Positions 24,336 through 33,475 are shown, counted from the stretch's first letter. The stretch: DNA of 42,037 nt from Duncaniella sp. (GCF_029054785.1 NZ_JAIDEN010000022.1:1-42037), one strand, 5' to 3'. Program-made: numbers and translations. Notes: generated from the sequence alone by a model not told the origin.

Positions 24336-25211
24336 ATGGAAGCAAACGAACTACTCAGAAAAGTCAGAAAAATCGACATAAAAACCCGCGGTCTCTCCCA
24401 AAACATTTTTGCGGGAGAATACCACACGGCTTTTAAAGGAAGAGGCATGACCTTTTCTGAAGTGAGGGAATATCAATATGGCGATGATGTCCGTGACATT
24501 GACTGGAATGTCACGGCACGTCATAACCATCCTTATGTCAAGGTTTATGAAGAGGAACGCGAGCTGACCGTGATGCTCCTTGTCGACGTGTCGCGCAGCC
24601 GCCTGTTTGGTGCTGTCGGAGAGGAAAAGAGAGAGATGATCGCTGAAATTGCCGCTACTCTCGCCTACTCGGCCATTACCAACAATGACAAGATCGGAGT
24701 GATCTTCTTCTCTGACAAAATAGAGAAATTCATTCCTCCGAAAAAAGGCAAAAAACACATCCTTCTCATAATCCGCGAACTCTTGGACTTTACGCCTGAG
24801 AATCAGGGTACGGACATCTCAGTGGCATTACGTTACTTTACTGATGCGTTAAAAAAGCGGTGCACCACCTTTCTCATATCTGACTTTATCGATTCCCATG
24901 ACTTTACCCGCCAGTTGCAGATAGCCTGCAACCGTCATGACGTAATCGCGATACAAGTCTATGACAAACGAGACACGACACTGCCCGATGTCGGCCTTAT
25001 GCGGGTGACGGATCTTGAGACCGGAGACTCACGCTGGATCAACACATCCTCAAAACGCACGCGTCAGGCTTACGGTAAATGGTGGTATGAACGTCAGCAG
25101 TCCATGAGCGAGACATTCAGCAAATGTCGTGTCGATCATGCGTCCATCGCTACTGACGAAGATTTTGCCCACTCATTGATGGCTTTATTCAAAAACAGGG
25201 GTGTCCGTTGA
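24336..25211 (+). CDS. DUF58 protein with vWA-like fold
   Basis: 291 residues, cytosolic. The DUF58 signature is clear: YQYGDDVRDIDWNVTARHN near residue 50. A vWA-like domain follows with a D-x-S-x-S metal site in LLVDVSRSRLFG; NQGTDISVALRYF carries the later metal-site threonine and FLISDFIDSHD the aspartate. These proteins are regular partners of MoxR. It lies 39 bp after moxR and 39 bp before the BatD-like gene. Exact biochemical role is unknown. Confidence 0.93.
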   Translation: MEANELLRKVRKIDIKTRGLSQNIFAGEYHTAFKGRGMTFSEVREYQYGDDVRDIDWNVTARHNHPYVKVYEEERELTVMLLVDVSRSRLFGAVGEEKREMIAEIAATLAYSAITNNDKIGVIFFSDKIEKFIPPKKGKKHILLIIRELLDFTPENQGTDISVALRYFTDALKKRCTTFLISDFIDSHDFTRQLQIACNRHDVIAIQVYDKRDTTLPDVGLMRVTDLETGDSRWINTSSKRTRQAYGKWWYERQQSMSETFSKCRVDHASIATDEDFAHSLMALFKNRGVR

Positions 25212-25250
25212 GGAAACACACCCTCTTTCTCTTTTAATTGACCGCTGAAC

Positions 25251-26246
25251 ATGAATATCTTTCGACATATCCGTTCCGTCTTGCTGACTTTCGTGCTGCT
25301 CACATCATCAATGTCAGCGTTTGCAGGAGTTCCAAGTCTCAAAGTCAGCCTTGACTCGGCTTTTCTCCTGATGGGACGCACAACGCCCCTCCATATCGAG
25401 CTAATCACGGACGACAACACCGACGGGCAATTGATTATCCCGAAAGACTCCCTTTGCGACAAGGTTGAAATCCTCAAATATCTCAATGCCGACACCACCG
25501 GGCACGGAAGCGGACGTCGGGAAATCCGGCAGGACATCGTCTTGCAGTCTTTTGACTCCGGAGTTTATCGGCTGAAACCGATTCTTTATGTCGCGAACGG
25601 AGAAACAATCGCATCAAACAGACTTGTGCTTAAGGTTTTCCCGGTTGATGTCGATTCACTGGAGACAATCCATGACTATGCTGACGTAGCGGATGTTGAC
25701 CGCAGTTTCATTGACTATCTGCCGGACTTTATAGTCGATTACGGTCTGTGGATCCTCGCAGTCATCATTGTCCTTGCCATAGGAGGTTTTGTCTTCTACA
25801 TGATGAAAAAGAAGAAAAATCCCTTTGCCGCACCTGCGCCCAAGCCCGTCCCGCCTTATGAAAAGGCCATTGACGAGCTTTCACGCCTGCGCGCTGAAAA
25901 GCTCTGCGAACAAGGCAAAGAGAAAGAATTCTATACCCGTCTTACTGACATTCTCCGTATTTATCTCAACGGACGTTTCGGCATCAATGCAATGGAGATG
26001 ACATCAACTCAGATCCGCCGTGTGCTGGAGGCTAACGAAGAAACACGCCTGTCGAAAGAGAATATGGAACGTGTGCTTGAGACTGCAGACTTTGTGAAGT
26101 TCGCCAAGGTCCGTCCTCTGCCTGACGACAATGTCAGGGCATTCAATTCCGCCATGCAGTTCGTAGAGGACACCAAACCTCGCCCTGTAATCCCTGAGAC
26201 AGACGAAAAACAGGAAACGCCCAAAGAAGAATCTACTAAAAATTAG
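25251..26246 (+). CDS. BatD-like / DUF4381-like membrane protein
   Basis: 331 residues. A signal peptide (ending near SMSAFAG) is followed by a beta-rich periplasmic domain, a transmembrane helix at about 166-187 (GLWILAVIIVLAIGGFVFYM), and a cytosolic helical domain. The cytosolic part (GKEKEFYTRLTDILRIYLNG, then VLETADFVKFAKVRP) closely parallels the C-terminal part of BatD encoded downstream. The gene sits between DUF58 and batA, 10 bp from the latter. It would hold the complex in the membrane; function is not established. Confidence 0.85.
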   Translation: MNIFRHIRSVLLTFVLLTSSMSAFAGVPSLKVSLDSAFLLMGRTTPLHIELITDDNTDGQLIIPKDSLCDKVEILKYLNADTTGHGSGRREIRQDIVLQSFDSGVYRLKPILYVANGETIASNRLVLKVFPVDVDSLETIHDYADVADVDRSFIDYLPDFIVDYGLWILAVIIVLAIGGFVFYMMKKKKNPFAAPAPKPVPPYEKAIDELSRLRAEKLCEQGKEKEFYTRLTDILRIYLNGRFGINAMEMTSTQIRRVLEANEETRLSKENMERVLETADFVKFAKVRPLPDDNVRAFNSAMQFVEDTKPRPVIPETDEKQETPKEESTKN

Positions 26247-26256
26247 ACTTTAATAT

Positions 26257-27243
26257 ATGTTATTGGCTCATCCCGAATATCTATGGCTGTTTTTGCTCTT
26301 CATACCGTTGATTATATGGTATGTGTTCAAACAGCGTGGTCTCCATGCCTCAATGGAGGTCTCGACCGTCTCGTCATTCGGCCGCGTAGGTAGATCAAAA
26401 CTCGCCGCCATGCGCCACCTGCTGTTCGCACTTCAACTCGGCGCCATCGGTTGTGTCATAGTTGTCCTTTCCAGGCCTCAGACCCGCGATTCCTGGAATA
26501 CGTCAAGTGTGGAAGGTACGGACATCGTTCTCGCAATGGACATATCCACCAGTATGCTCGCGCGTGACTTCAAGCCCGACCGCTTCGAGGCCGCCAAAGA
26601 TGTCGCTGCCAAATTCGTAGCCGGCAGAGAGGGCGACAATATCGGCGTGGTCATCTTTGCCGCTGAAAGTTTTACCGCGATCCCGATGACAACAGACCGC
26701 TCAATGATCGCCAACTATATCGGAGACATCAAAATGGGTATGCTTCAGGACGGCACAGCTATCGGTGACGGTCTGGCGACATCAATCAACCGAATCAAAG
26801 AAGGCAAAGCAAAGTCAAAAAGCATCATACTTCTGACTGACGGTTCTAACAACACCGGCAATGTCGCACCTCTGACCGCCGCCGAGATCGCCAAACAGTT
26901 AGGCATCAAAGTCTACACTATCGGCATCGGAACCAACGGCACAGCCCCATATCCGCAGGAAAACATGTTCGGCCGTATCGAGTATGTAAACCTCCCGGTG
27001 GTTATTGACGAAGCTACCCTTCGAAGCATAGCCGAAACAACCGGCGGAAAATACTTCCGTGCCACAGGCAACAACGTACTGAAAGAGATATTCGCTGAAA
27101 TTGATCAGCTGGAAAAAACAAAGATGGATTTGAGGAACTTTACAAGCACCGAAGACGACTATCTGCCCTGGGCAATCGCAGCCCTAAGCCTTTTCGGTCT
27201 TGCAGTGTTATTAAGATACACCGTGTTCCGGACCATTCCATAA
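26257..27243 (+). CDS. batA: BatA, vWA-domain membrane protein
   Basis: 328 residues. N-terminal helices at about 8-23 and 50-68 and one at about 306-325 bracket a vWA domain. The metal-ion-dependent adhesion site is complete: D-I-S-T-S in LAMDISTSMLARD, the threonine in DGTAIGDGL and the aspartate in LLTDGSNNTG. BatA was named from the Bacteroides aerotolerance locus, where loss lowers oxygen tolerance; the mechanism is not settled. It is followed after 18 bp by its paralogue batB. Confidence 0.95.
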   Translation: MLLAHPEYLWLFLLFIPLIIWYVFKQRGLHASMEVSTVSSFGRVGRSKLAAMRHLLFALQLGAIGCVIVVLSRPQTRDSWNTSSVEGTDIVLAMDISTSMLARDFKPDRFEAAKDVAAKFVAGREGDNIGVVIFAAESFTAIPMTTDRSMIANYIGDIKMGMLQDGTAIGDGLATSINRIKEGKAKSKSIILLTDGSNNTGNVAPLTAAEIAKQLGIKVYTIGIGTNGTAPYPQENMFGRIEYVNLPVVIDEATLRSIAETTGGKYFRATGNNVLKEIFAEIDQLEKTKMDLRNFTSTEDDYLPWAIAALSLFGLAVLLRYTVFRTIP

Positions 27244-27261
27244 GAAATACAACTTGGAAAT

Positions 27262-28326
27262 ATGATTTCGTTCGCCTATCCACATCTGCTATACCTACTA
27301 CTGCTGCTTCCCTTAGTGGCAGGTCTGTTCTTATGGAGCCGCATGAGCCGCAGGCGCAAGATGAACCGTTATGGCAAGCCCGAAGTGATAGCCCATCTGA
27401 TGCCTGAGGTGTCAAAATATATGCCTTGGGTGAAAATGAGTCTCTCACTTCTGATTATCGCCGTGCTGGTGATAATGATTTCCCGTCCCCGCGCCATCGG
27501 AGGCCGTGATGATGATGCGTCAGAGACGACATCGTCCCGCGGAATCGAGGTGATGGTCTGTCTTGACGTCTCAAACTCGATGCTTGCATCCATAACGGAC
27601 AGCGACAACGGACTCAGCCGTCTGCAAAGAGCAAAACATATTCTTGAGAAACTTATCGACAAGATGTCAAACGACAAAGTCGGTCTGATTGTCTTTGCAG
27701 GCGATGCCTATACACAGCTTCCGATCACGTCAGACTACATTTCTGCCAAGATGTTTCTCAACGGCATCACTCCTGACATTGTCCCGACCCAGGGAACAGC
27801 TATCGGCACCGCGCTTGAAATGGCAATGAACTCTTTCACCCCTACCGATGACATGGGCAAAGCAATCATCGTCATCACCGACGGTGAAAACTTCGAAGAC
27901 AATGCTGTCGATGCGGCAAAGCGTGCAGCCGATGCAGGAATTCAGGTTGATGTCATTGGTCTCGGAACAGCCAAGGGTGCAAGAATTCCGCTTGGCAACG
28001 GCCACTACATGATCAATCCCATGACCGGAGAAGAGGTTGTGACACGCCATGACGAAGCCACAGCCTCCCAGATAGCTTCCGCAGGTAAAGGTATCTACGT
28101 CAACGGCGCCTCAAACTCAGCCATTTCAGCCATTGACGACAAGATGAACGAGTTGACTCAGGGCGAATTCGAACGCAAGTCTTTTTCACCCCAAAGCGAG
28201 CAATTCCCCATTGTTGCGGCAATCGCCCTCATTTTGCTCCTGATTGACTCTGTCACAGTCACCCGCAAAATATCATGGCTCAAGAAGTACCGATTCTTCA
28301 CAAAAGAGGAAGGAGGAAACAAATGA
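27262..28326 (+). CDS. batB: BatB, vWA-domain membrane protein
   Basis: 354 residues. It has the BatA layout: N-terminal helices (SFAYPHLLYLLLLLPLVAGL and a second near 55-75), a vWA domain with D-V-S-N-S (VCLDVSNSMLAS), QGTAIGTAL and IVITDGENFEDN, and a C-terminal helix near residue 320. The metal site is intact. Its stop overlaps the batC start (ATGA), so the two are translated together. It is related in sequence to BatA and likely forms a mixed complex with it. Confidence 0.95.
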   Translation: MISFAYPHLLYLLLLLPLVAGLFLWSRMSRRRKMNRYGKPEVIAHLMPEVSKYMPWVKMSLSLLIIAVLVIMISRPRAIGGRDDDASETTSSRGIEVMVCLDVSNSMLASITDSDNGLSRLQRAKHILEKLIDKMSNDKVGLIVFAGDAYTQLPITSDYISAKMFLNGITPDIVPTQGTAIGTALEMAMNSFTPTDDMGKAIIVITDGENFEDNAVDAAKRAADAGIQVDVIGLGTAKGARIPLGNGHYMINPMTGEEVVTRHDEATASQIASAGKGIYVNGASNSAISAIDDKMNELTQGEFERKSFSPQSEQFPIVAAIALILLLIDSVTVTRKISWLKKYRFFTKEEGGNK

Positions 28327-29108
28327 AACGATTCTTATTATTTACATTACTCATATCGGCGCTCTCATCCGCTAATGCCCAGTCCGGCACCACACGCAGC
28401 GAGAGAAACTACATCGTAGATGGCAACAAACTCTACCATGAAGAGCGTTATGCCGAAGCTGAAGTAGCATATCGCAAGGCATTGCAGGAAAACGCCATGA
28501 ACGAGATTGCCCAGTTCAACCTTGCGGCCTCTTTGCTGCGTCAAGGCTCGGCTTCCGGTGAGACTCAGAAAGAAGCGACAACCATCCTTCAAAATCTCAC
28601 CCGTGACGCCGAAAACATCTCGATCGCAGAGAAAGCCTTTTACAATCTTGGAAATATCGCCTTCAATGCTCAGGACTATGCCAAAAGCATAGAGTTGTAC
28701 AAGAACACTCTTCGTAAAAATCCTGACAATGATCAGGCTCGTGAAAATCTGCGCATCGCACAAAAACGCTTGCAGGAACAGCAACAGAACCAGGATCAGA
28801 ACAAAGATCAGAATAAGGATCAGGACAAAAAAGATCAGAACAAGGATCAGCAGCAGAATCAAAACAATCAAAATCAGGACCAGAATAAGGACCAGAATAA
28901 GGATCAGGATCAACAGCAGCAACAGCAAAACCAGGATCAGCAGAAGCAGAATCAGCAACAGCAGCAACAAAGCGGCATCAGCCAGCAGAATGCTGAAAAG
29001 ATTCTGAAAGCGATGGAGAACGAAGAAAACGCCACCCGCGCCCGCATCAATGCTGAGAAAAAGAAAACCGGCGCTCCATCACGCCGCCCTGTCACTAATC
29101 CATGGTAA
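28323..29108 (+). CDS. batC: BatC, exported TPR protein with Gln/Asp/Asn/Lys-rich tail
   Basis: 261 residues. A signal peptide (MKRFLLFTLLISALSSANA) precedes about four TPR units (YHEERYAEAEVAYRKALQEN, NLGNIAFNAQDYAKSIELYK). From about residue 152 to 216 the sequence is almost only Gln, Asp, Asn and Lys in a D-Q-N-K type repeat, then a short helical tail. The start at 28323 is preferred to an in-frame ATG at 28275 because it opens the signal peptide and overlaps the batB stop. TPR units likely bind the vWA proteins or BatD in the periplasm. Confidence 0.93.
   Translation: MKRFLLFTLLISALSSANAQSGTTRSERNYIVDGNKLYHEERYAEAEVAYRKALQENAMNEIAQFNLAASLLRQGSASGETQKEATTILQNLTRDAENISIAEKAFYNLGNIAFNAQDYAKSIELYKNTLRKNPDNDQARENLRIAQKRLQEQQQNQDQNKDQNKDQDKKDQNKDQQQNQNNQNQDQNKDQNKDQDQQQQQQNQDQQKQNQQQQQQSGISQQNAEKILKAMENEENATRARINAEKKKTGAPSRRPVTNPW
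28776..28970 (+). repeat. low-complexity coding repeat in batC
   Basis: Imperfect tandem units of the form caggatcagaataaggat occur throughout, with runs of CAG/CAA codons. They encode the Gln/Asp/Asn/Lys-rich tail of BatC. Such DNA can expand or contract by slippage in multiples of the codon. Confidence 0.9.
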
Positions 29109-29131
29109 TTTATAAATTCAGATCTTAAGGA

Positions 29132-30931
29132 ATGAAACGCTTTTCACTATTTATACTGTTAGGGACCTTTCTTATCTGCCAGAATTTGTTCGCGCAGGTG
29201 AGCTTTTCGGTCCAGCCCCCGACACGGGTCTATGAAGGAGACCGTTTCCCAATCACGTTCAAGCTCAACAACGCTGATGGCTCGGATCTGAACGTCTCTC
29301 AGATCAATGGCTGTACCCTACTCTACGGACCGTCTACCTCACAGCGCCAGAGCTATCAGGTTGTCGGCGGTCGGGCCACATCTTCGTCATCCATAGAATA
29401 CACCTACTATTATAAAGCCGGAAAAGCTGGCCAATATACCATTCCAGCAGCTTCTGTGATGGCTGACGGCAAGCGCTACACGACCAAGGCTGTCACTTTC
29501 ACAGTTCACGAGAGCGCCGACCGAAACACTCCGGCATCACAGCGTCCGGTCGATGTGGATGATGTCGATACTCAGGCGGCAGGCCGTCGTGTCAACAGCG
29601 ATGATGTCTTTGTACGGATCATCCTTTCAAAATCATCCGCTTATGAGCAGGAAGCCATCGCATGTACGATAAAGCTCTATACAAAGTACAGTATTTCATC
29701 ATTCATGCCGACCAAGCAGCCATCTTTTGACGGGTGTCTTATTCAGGAACTTGATGTGCAGCCCTCTCTCAACGAGATGGAGACCTACAAAGGCCAGAAT
29801 TACATGACAGCAGTCCTGAAACGCTGTATAATCTTCCCTCAGAAAAGCGGCAAACTGACAATCAATTCCGGCAACTACGATATTTCCGTTGTGCAGTATG
29901 ACAATGTCAACATGGGAATGTTCCAGGTCCGCCAGCCGCGGGAAGCGAAAATAAAAGTCAGCTCCAACACCGGCACACTCAATATTCTGCCTCTGCCGCA
30001 ACCACAGCCGGAAGGATTCACCGGTGCGGTTGGCACATTCAGCATTGACAGCCGTCTGGTAGGAAACTCATTCCGCACAAACGATCCGGCTACTCTCATC
30101 TACACTATAACCGGTACCGGAAACATCAAATATGTCAAAGAGCCTGTCATTGATTTCCCGTCAGAGTTTGAGCAGTACACCCCCAAAAGCGACATTCAGG
30201 CCGAGGCTAATGGCAATGATGTCACAGGTACGATGACTATCGAATACACATTTGTCCCGCAAAGCGTCGGAGACTTCTCGATCGGCAGCGACAAATTCGT
30301 TTATTTCAATCCGCAGACTAAGCAATACGTGACCCTGACCACTCCGACCTACTCAATCAAGGTAGCGAAAGGCGTGTCTGCGCCCGTGTCGTCAGAGCAG
30401 AAAGATGTCGAAAATAAAAATTCAGACATACGTCATATCTACCTTGGTGATAAAAAACCGCAGTCTGTCCACAAACCGGTTGTAACAGAAAGCTGGTATT
30501 GGCTGATGTATGCCGGATTTTTGGCTCTGACCGTAGGTCTTGTAGCTGTCAACCGCCGTCAGGCCCGACTTTCAGCCGATGTCATCGGTCGCCGTACCGC
30601 CAAGGCAAGCAAGGTTGCCAAGAAGAGACTCAAGGCTGCGGAGGCATTCATGAGAGCCGGAAACAGCGAAAAGTTCTACGAAGAAATGCTTCGGGCTATC
30701 TGGGGCTATCTGTCCGACAAACTTTCAATGCCAGTCTCTCAGCTCTCACGCGAGAACATCTCCTCTACCCTTGCATCAAAAGGATACTCCGAGGAGAGCA
30801 CCAACGGGCTTGTTGAAGTCCTTGACGACTGCGAAATGGCTCGTTACACACCGGACAGCTCAAGCCGCATGGACAATGTATATGAGAGAGGCGTAAACGT
30901 CATTAATAACCTTGAAAATTGCAAACGATGA
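29132..30931 (+). CDS. batD: BatD, oxygen tolerance membrane protein
   Basis: 599 residues. A signal peptide (MKRFSLFILLGTFLICQNLF) leads to a large periplasmic part with repeated immunoglobulin-like strands (PTRVYEGDRFPITFKLNN, TYYYKAGKAGQYTIPAASV, VGDFSIGSDKFVYFNPQ). One helix near residue 455 (WYWLMYAGFLALTVGLVAV) crosses the membrane, and a basic cytosolic domain follows with GNSEKFYEEMLRAIWGYLSD. This is the BatD (aerotolerance) family. Its stop overlaps the batE start. Probable role: scaffold joining periplasmic and cytosolic partners of the Bat complex. Confidence 0.94.
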   Translation: MKRFSLFILLGTFLICQNLFAQVSFSVQPPTRVYEGDRFPITFKLNNADGSDLNVSQINGCTLLYGPSTSQRQSYQVVGGRATSSSSIEYTYYYKAGKAGQYTIPAASVMADGKRYTTKAVTFTVHESADRNTPASQRPVDVDDVDTQAAGRRVNSDDVFVRIILSKSSAYEQEAIACTIKLYTKYSISSFMPTKQPSFDGCLIQELDVQPSLNEMETYKGQNYMTAVLKRCIIFPQKSGKLTINSGNYDISVVQYDNVNMGMFQVRQPREAKIKVSSNTGTLNILPLPQPQPEGFTGAVGTFSIDSRLVGNSFRTNDPATLIYTITGTGNIKYVKEPVIDFPSEFEQYTPKSDIQAEANGNDVTGTMTIEYTFVPQSVGDFSIGSDKFVYFNPQTKQYVTLTTPTYSIKVAKGVSAPVSSEQKDVENKNSDIRHIYLGDKKPQSVHKPVVTESWYWLMYAGFLALTVGLVAVNRRQARLSADVIGRRTAKASKVAKKRLKAAEAFMRAGNSEKFYEEMLRAIWGYLSDKLSMPVSQLSRENISSTLASKGYSEESTNGLVEVLDDCEMARYTPDSSSRMDNVYERGVNVINNLENCKR

Positions 30932-31710
30932 GAAAAATAATATCCCTGCTGACAGCGATCTGCTTTTGCTCTGTTATTTCAGCTCAGACTACCGAGATTT
31001 TACAGCAAGCGGATTCAGCCTACACGGCTGACAATTTTCAAGAAGCCGCAGCCGCCTATCAGCATGTCATCAACACAGAAGGCACTTCAGCTGAAATCCT
31101 GTACAATCTGGGCAATAGCTACTACCGTATGGGAGAATTAGGCAAATCAATCCTCGCATACGAACGCGCCTTACGGCTTGATCCGACATTCGAAGACGCC
31201 CGCAACAATCTGGAATTCGTCAATAGCAAAATAGCGGACCGTCCGGGCGAACGCGGATCGTTTGTCGGCAATGCTCTTGATGCCGTTGCCAACTCAGCTA
31301 AATCCAACACCTGGGCTTGGCTCGCATTTGCCTGCTTCATTCTCACCCTGAGCGGAGTCGCTGCTTATATCTTCTCAAATCTTGTGGCAGTAAGAAAAGC
31401 AGGATTCTTCGGCGGCATTGTCACACTGATCGCCTGTGGCGCCTTCATTTATCTGGCCTTCCGATCGGCATCCATCGCCCTGGCCGATGATGTAGCAATT
31501 GTAACCGCCCCATCGACAATTCTGAGCACATCGCCACGCATCCCGAAAGACAGAAACCAGGAAGCCATGCTGCTTCATGAGGGAACCAGAGTCCAGATTC
31601 TGGATTCAGTCCGGTCGACCACAGACTCGGTTAATGCCCTTTGGTATGACGTACAGGTCGACAATGCTCACAGAGCATGGATCAACGCCTCTGCGGTCGA
31701 AAAAATATAG
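30928..31710 (+). CDS. batE: BatE, TPR and SH3-like membrane protein
   Basis: 260 residues. A signal sequence (MRKIISLLTAICFCSVISA) is followed by TPR units (YTADNFQEAAAAYQHVIN, YNLGNSYYRMGELGKSILAY), two transmembrane helices near 132-156 and 161-184, and an SH3-like C-terminal domain (HEGTRVQILDSVRS, then LWYDVQVDNAHRAWINAS). The start at 30928 overlaps the batD stop by 4 nt; an upstream TTG at 30919 is less likely. It is the last gene of the bat operon. Confidence 0.93.
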   Translation: MRKIISLLTAICFCSVISAQTTEILQQADSAYTADNFQEAAAAYQHVINTEGTSAEILYNLGNSYYRMGELGKSILAYERALRLDPTFEDARNNLEFVNSKIADRPGERGSFVGNALDAVANSAKSNTWAWLAFACFILTLSGVAAYIFSNLVAVRKAGFFGGIVTLIACGAFIYLAFRSASIALADDVAIVTAPSTILSTSPRIPKDRNQEAMLLHEGTRVQILDSVRSTTDSVNALWYDVQVDNAHRAWINASAVEKI

Positions 31711-31845
31711 TTCAGGTCCAAGAACGGATTGACTTATTTCTTGAAATACATTAAGTTAAAATTGCACATAAAAGTTCACTCGAAAAAGGTGTTTTTAAAC
31801 ATAGAAAATTTTTAGCAATTTTATTTGTCCGATTAGAAATTAAAA

Positions 31846-31901
31846 CTTAATTTAGTGACGTGGAACTCCAAATACCACTGAATAACTAAAATTAAATTAA
31901 G
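31846..31901. promoter_or_regulatory. inverted repeat in the leader of the HTH gene
   Basis: CTTAATTTA (31846-31854) is the exact reverse complement of TAAATTAAG (31893-31901), 38 bp apart, within a 219 bp A/T-rich region (31711-31929) between batE and the HTH gene. No clean Bacteroides promoter was found there. It could be structure in the leader or an autoregulatory site, but the A/T content makes chance pairing likely. Confidence 0.25.
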
Positions 31902-31929
31902 TACTAACCCCCAAACACCCATAAGTATC

Positions 31930-32190
31930 ATGACTAAGACTATCTCGTTCAACGACCTTCGCCGCATCAAAGACAGTTTGCCTGATGGTTCAATCCGTCA
32001 GATCGCTGACAAGCTTAATGTCACTCCGCAGACAGTAAGAAATTATTTTGGCGGCACCAATTACGAGTTCGGTAAAAATTGTGGCGTTCATATTGAACCT
32101 GGTCCCAATGGCGGCATAGTAGTCCTCGACGATACCACCATATATGATATGGCCGTGGAAATAATCCAATGCCAGAATAAAGAAGACTAA
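31930..32190 (+). CDS. small helix-turn-helix DNA-binding protein
   Basis: 86 residues. The HTH is clear: ISFNDLRRIKDSLPDGSIRQ, then IADKLNVTPQTVRNYFGG, where the recognition helix is T-P-Q-T-V-R-N-Y-F. The second half is a short beta hairpin (CGVHIEPGPNGGIVVLDDTT) and a closing helix. It is conserved-looking and standalone. It may regulate itself or a small regulon; the targets are unknown. A strong terminator follows. Confidence 0.85.
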   Translation: MTKTISFNDLRRIKDSLPDGSIRQIADKLNVTPQTVRNYFGGTNYEFGKNCGVHIEPGPNGGIVVLDDTTIYDMAVEIIQCQNKED

Positions 32191-32222
32191 GTAATCTATA
32201 AATTGCATAAAAACATTCTCAG

Positions 32223-32266
32223 AAGGGTAAAAAGTCTGTTATCCCAAAGGCTTTTTGCCCTTTTAT
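32223..32266 (+). terminator. intrinsic terminator after the HTH gene
   Basis: AAGGGTAAAAAG (32223-32234) pairs with CTTTTTGCCCTT (32251-32262) with a single G-T pair, and is followed by TTATTTG. Confidence 0.85.
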
Positions 32267-32332
32267 TTGTTTTTATGACTGAAAGAGAGCAAAATCTCAT
32301 GTCAATCTCCCCGTTTTAAAAACTAACAAATA

Positions 32333-33475
32333 ATGCTTATGCCGGAGGATCGTCTGATAACAATTGCCATACACACTTATGAAAAGGCACATGAACTTAA
32401 AAATATTCTCGAAGGTGAAGGAGTGAAAGTCACATTGCAGAATGTCAATCTCACGACACCTGTCGTTTCATCAGGGATCAGAGTGCGGATCAATGAAAGT
32501 GATCTCCCTCTGGCTCTCCGGGTGATTGAAAACATTGAGATCTTCGCGCCGTCGGCACTTAAAGAATGTCCTGACGGCTGCGCGGAGATACTTGTCCCGA
32601 TCGACTTTTCCAACTCTTCACGTCAGGCCTGTTTCATGGCATTCAAAATAGCTGCGGCCCATAAAGCACGGATCAGACTGCTTCACACATATATTGATCC
32701 GATGCTTGTCAACAGCGCGTCACTTCAGCTTTCCGACTCGATGACTTTCGACTCGTCAGCCGAAGCTGCCATGGATATTCAGGAAGAAATGGAACTGAAC
32801 AAGATCGGGAACCGACAGATGAAGGAATTCGAGACCTTGTTGCGGGAAAAGATGAAAGACGGGGTGCTACCGCCTGTCGTATTCACCTCTGAGGTCAACG
32901 AAGGTTTACCGGAAGAGGTAATCACAGATTATGCCTCGACCCATCATCCTATGCTGATCGTCATGGGGACACGCGGCGCCAACAAACAGTCCAGAGATAT
33001 GCTCGGAAGTGTGACAGCGGAAGTTCTCGATTCCTGTCGGTCCAGCATCTTCACCGTCCCTGAAATTCTGCGGTTCAAATCTGCATCCGATATTCATGAA
33101 GTGGTTTACTTTGCCTCTTCGCGTCAGCAGGACATCCTGGCTCTTGATGCGCTTTACCGGCTCTTCCCCGAACAGTCGCTCTCGGTAACACTGGCTTCCA
33201 TCCCGTCAAAGAAAAAACCAGCCGGTGATTCCGATGCCTTGAACAATCTCAAGGAATACTGCCTGAAAAACTATCCGGCATACACCTTCAAAGCGCTTCA
33301 GATGTCGCATTCCAACGAAATTGAGGAATTCAGAGTCCTTGACAGCGAGAACAAAATAGAGCTTATAGTGGTCCCTACTCCTCACAAAAACATCTTTGCA
33401 AGGCTGTTCAGCCCGACCCTGGCCCACAAATTGCTCTTCCATTCCGACATCCCCATGCTGTCGATCCCTGTCTGA
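32333..33475 (+). CDS. DUF2007 / universal stress protein fusion
   Basis: 380 residues, cytosolic. Residues 1-70 look like a DUF2007 putative signal-transducing domain (ITIAIHTYEKAHELKNILEG, then VRINESDLPLALRVIENIEI). A UspA domain follows from about residue 83 (EILVPIDFSNSSRQACFMAF) with the ATP-binding G-x2-G-x9-G-S type motif in GTRGANKQSRDMLGSVTAE. A second, degenerate UspA-like half covers about 250-380 (VVYFASSRQQDILALDALY) and lacks the glycine motif. It may sense nucleotides or stress. Two ATGs, at 32333 and 32339, are equally possible starts. Confidence 0.85.
   Translation: MLMPEDRLITIAIHTYEKAHELKNILEGEGVKVTLQNVNLTTPVVSSGIRVRINESDLPLALRVIENIEIFAPSALKECPDGCAEILVPIDFSNSSRQACFMAFKIAAAHKARIRLLHTYIDPMLVNSASLQLSDSMTFDSSAEAAMDIQEEMELNKIGNRQMKEFETLLREKMKDGVLPPVVFTSEVNEGLPEEVITDYASTHHPMLIVMGTRGANKQSRDMLGSVTAEVLDSCRSSIFTVPEILRFKSASDIHEVVYFASSRQQDILALDALYRLFPEQSLSVTLASIPSKKKPAGDSDALNNLKEYCLKNYPAYTFKALQMSHSNEIEEFRVLDSENKIELIVVPTPHKNIFARLFSPTLAHKLLFHSDIPMLSIPV

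Noticed and set aside
28365..28970. Minus-strand open frame rich in Leu, Ile and Val, like a membrane protein
   Set aside because: It is the complement of the Gln/Asp/Asn/Lys repeat of batC. Low-complexity coding DNA leaves the opposite strand open; no start context or promoter supports it.
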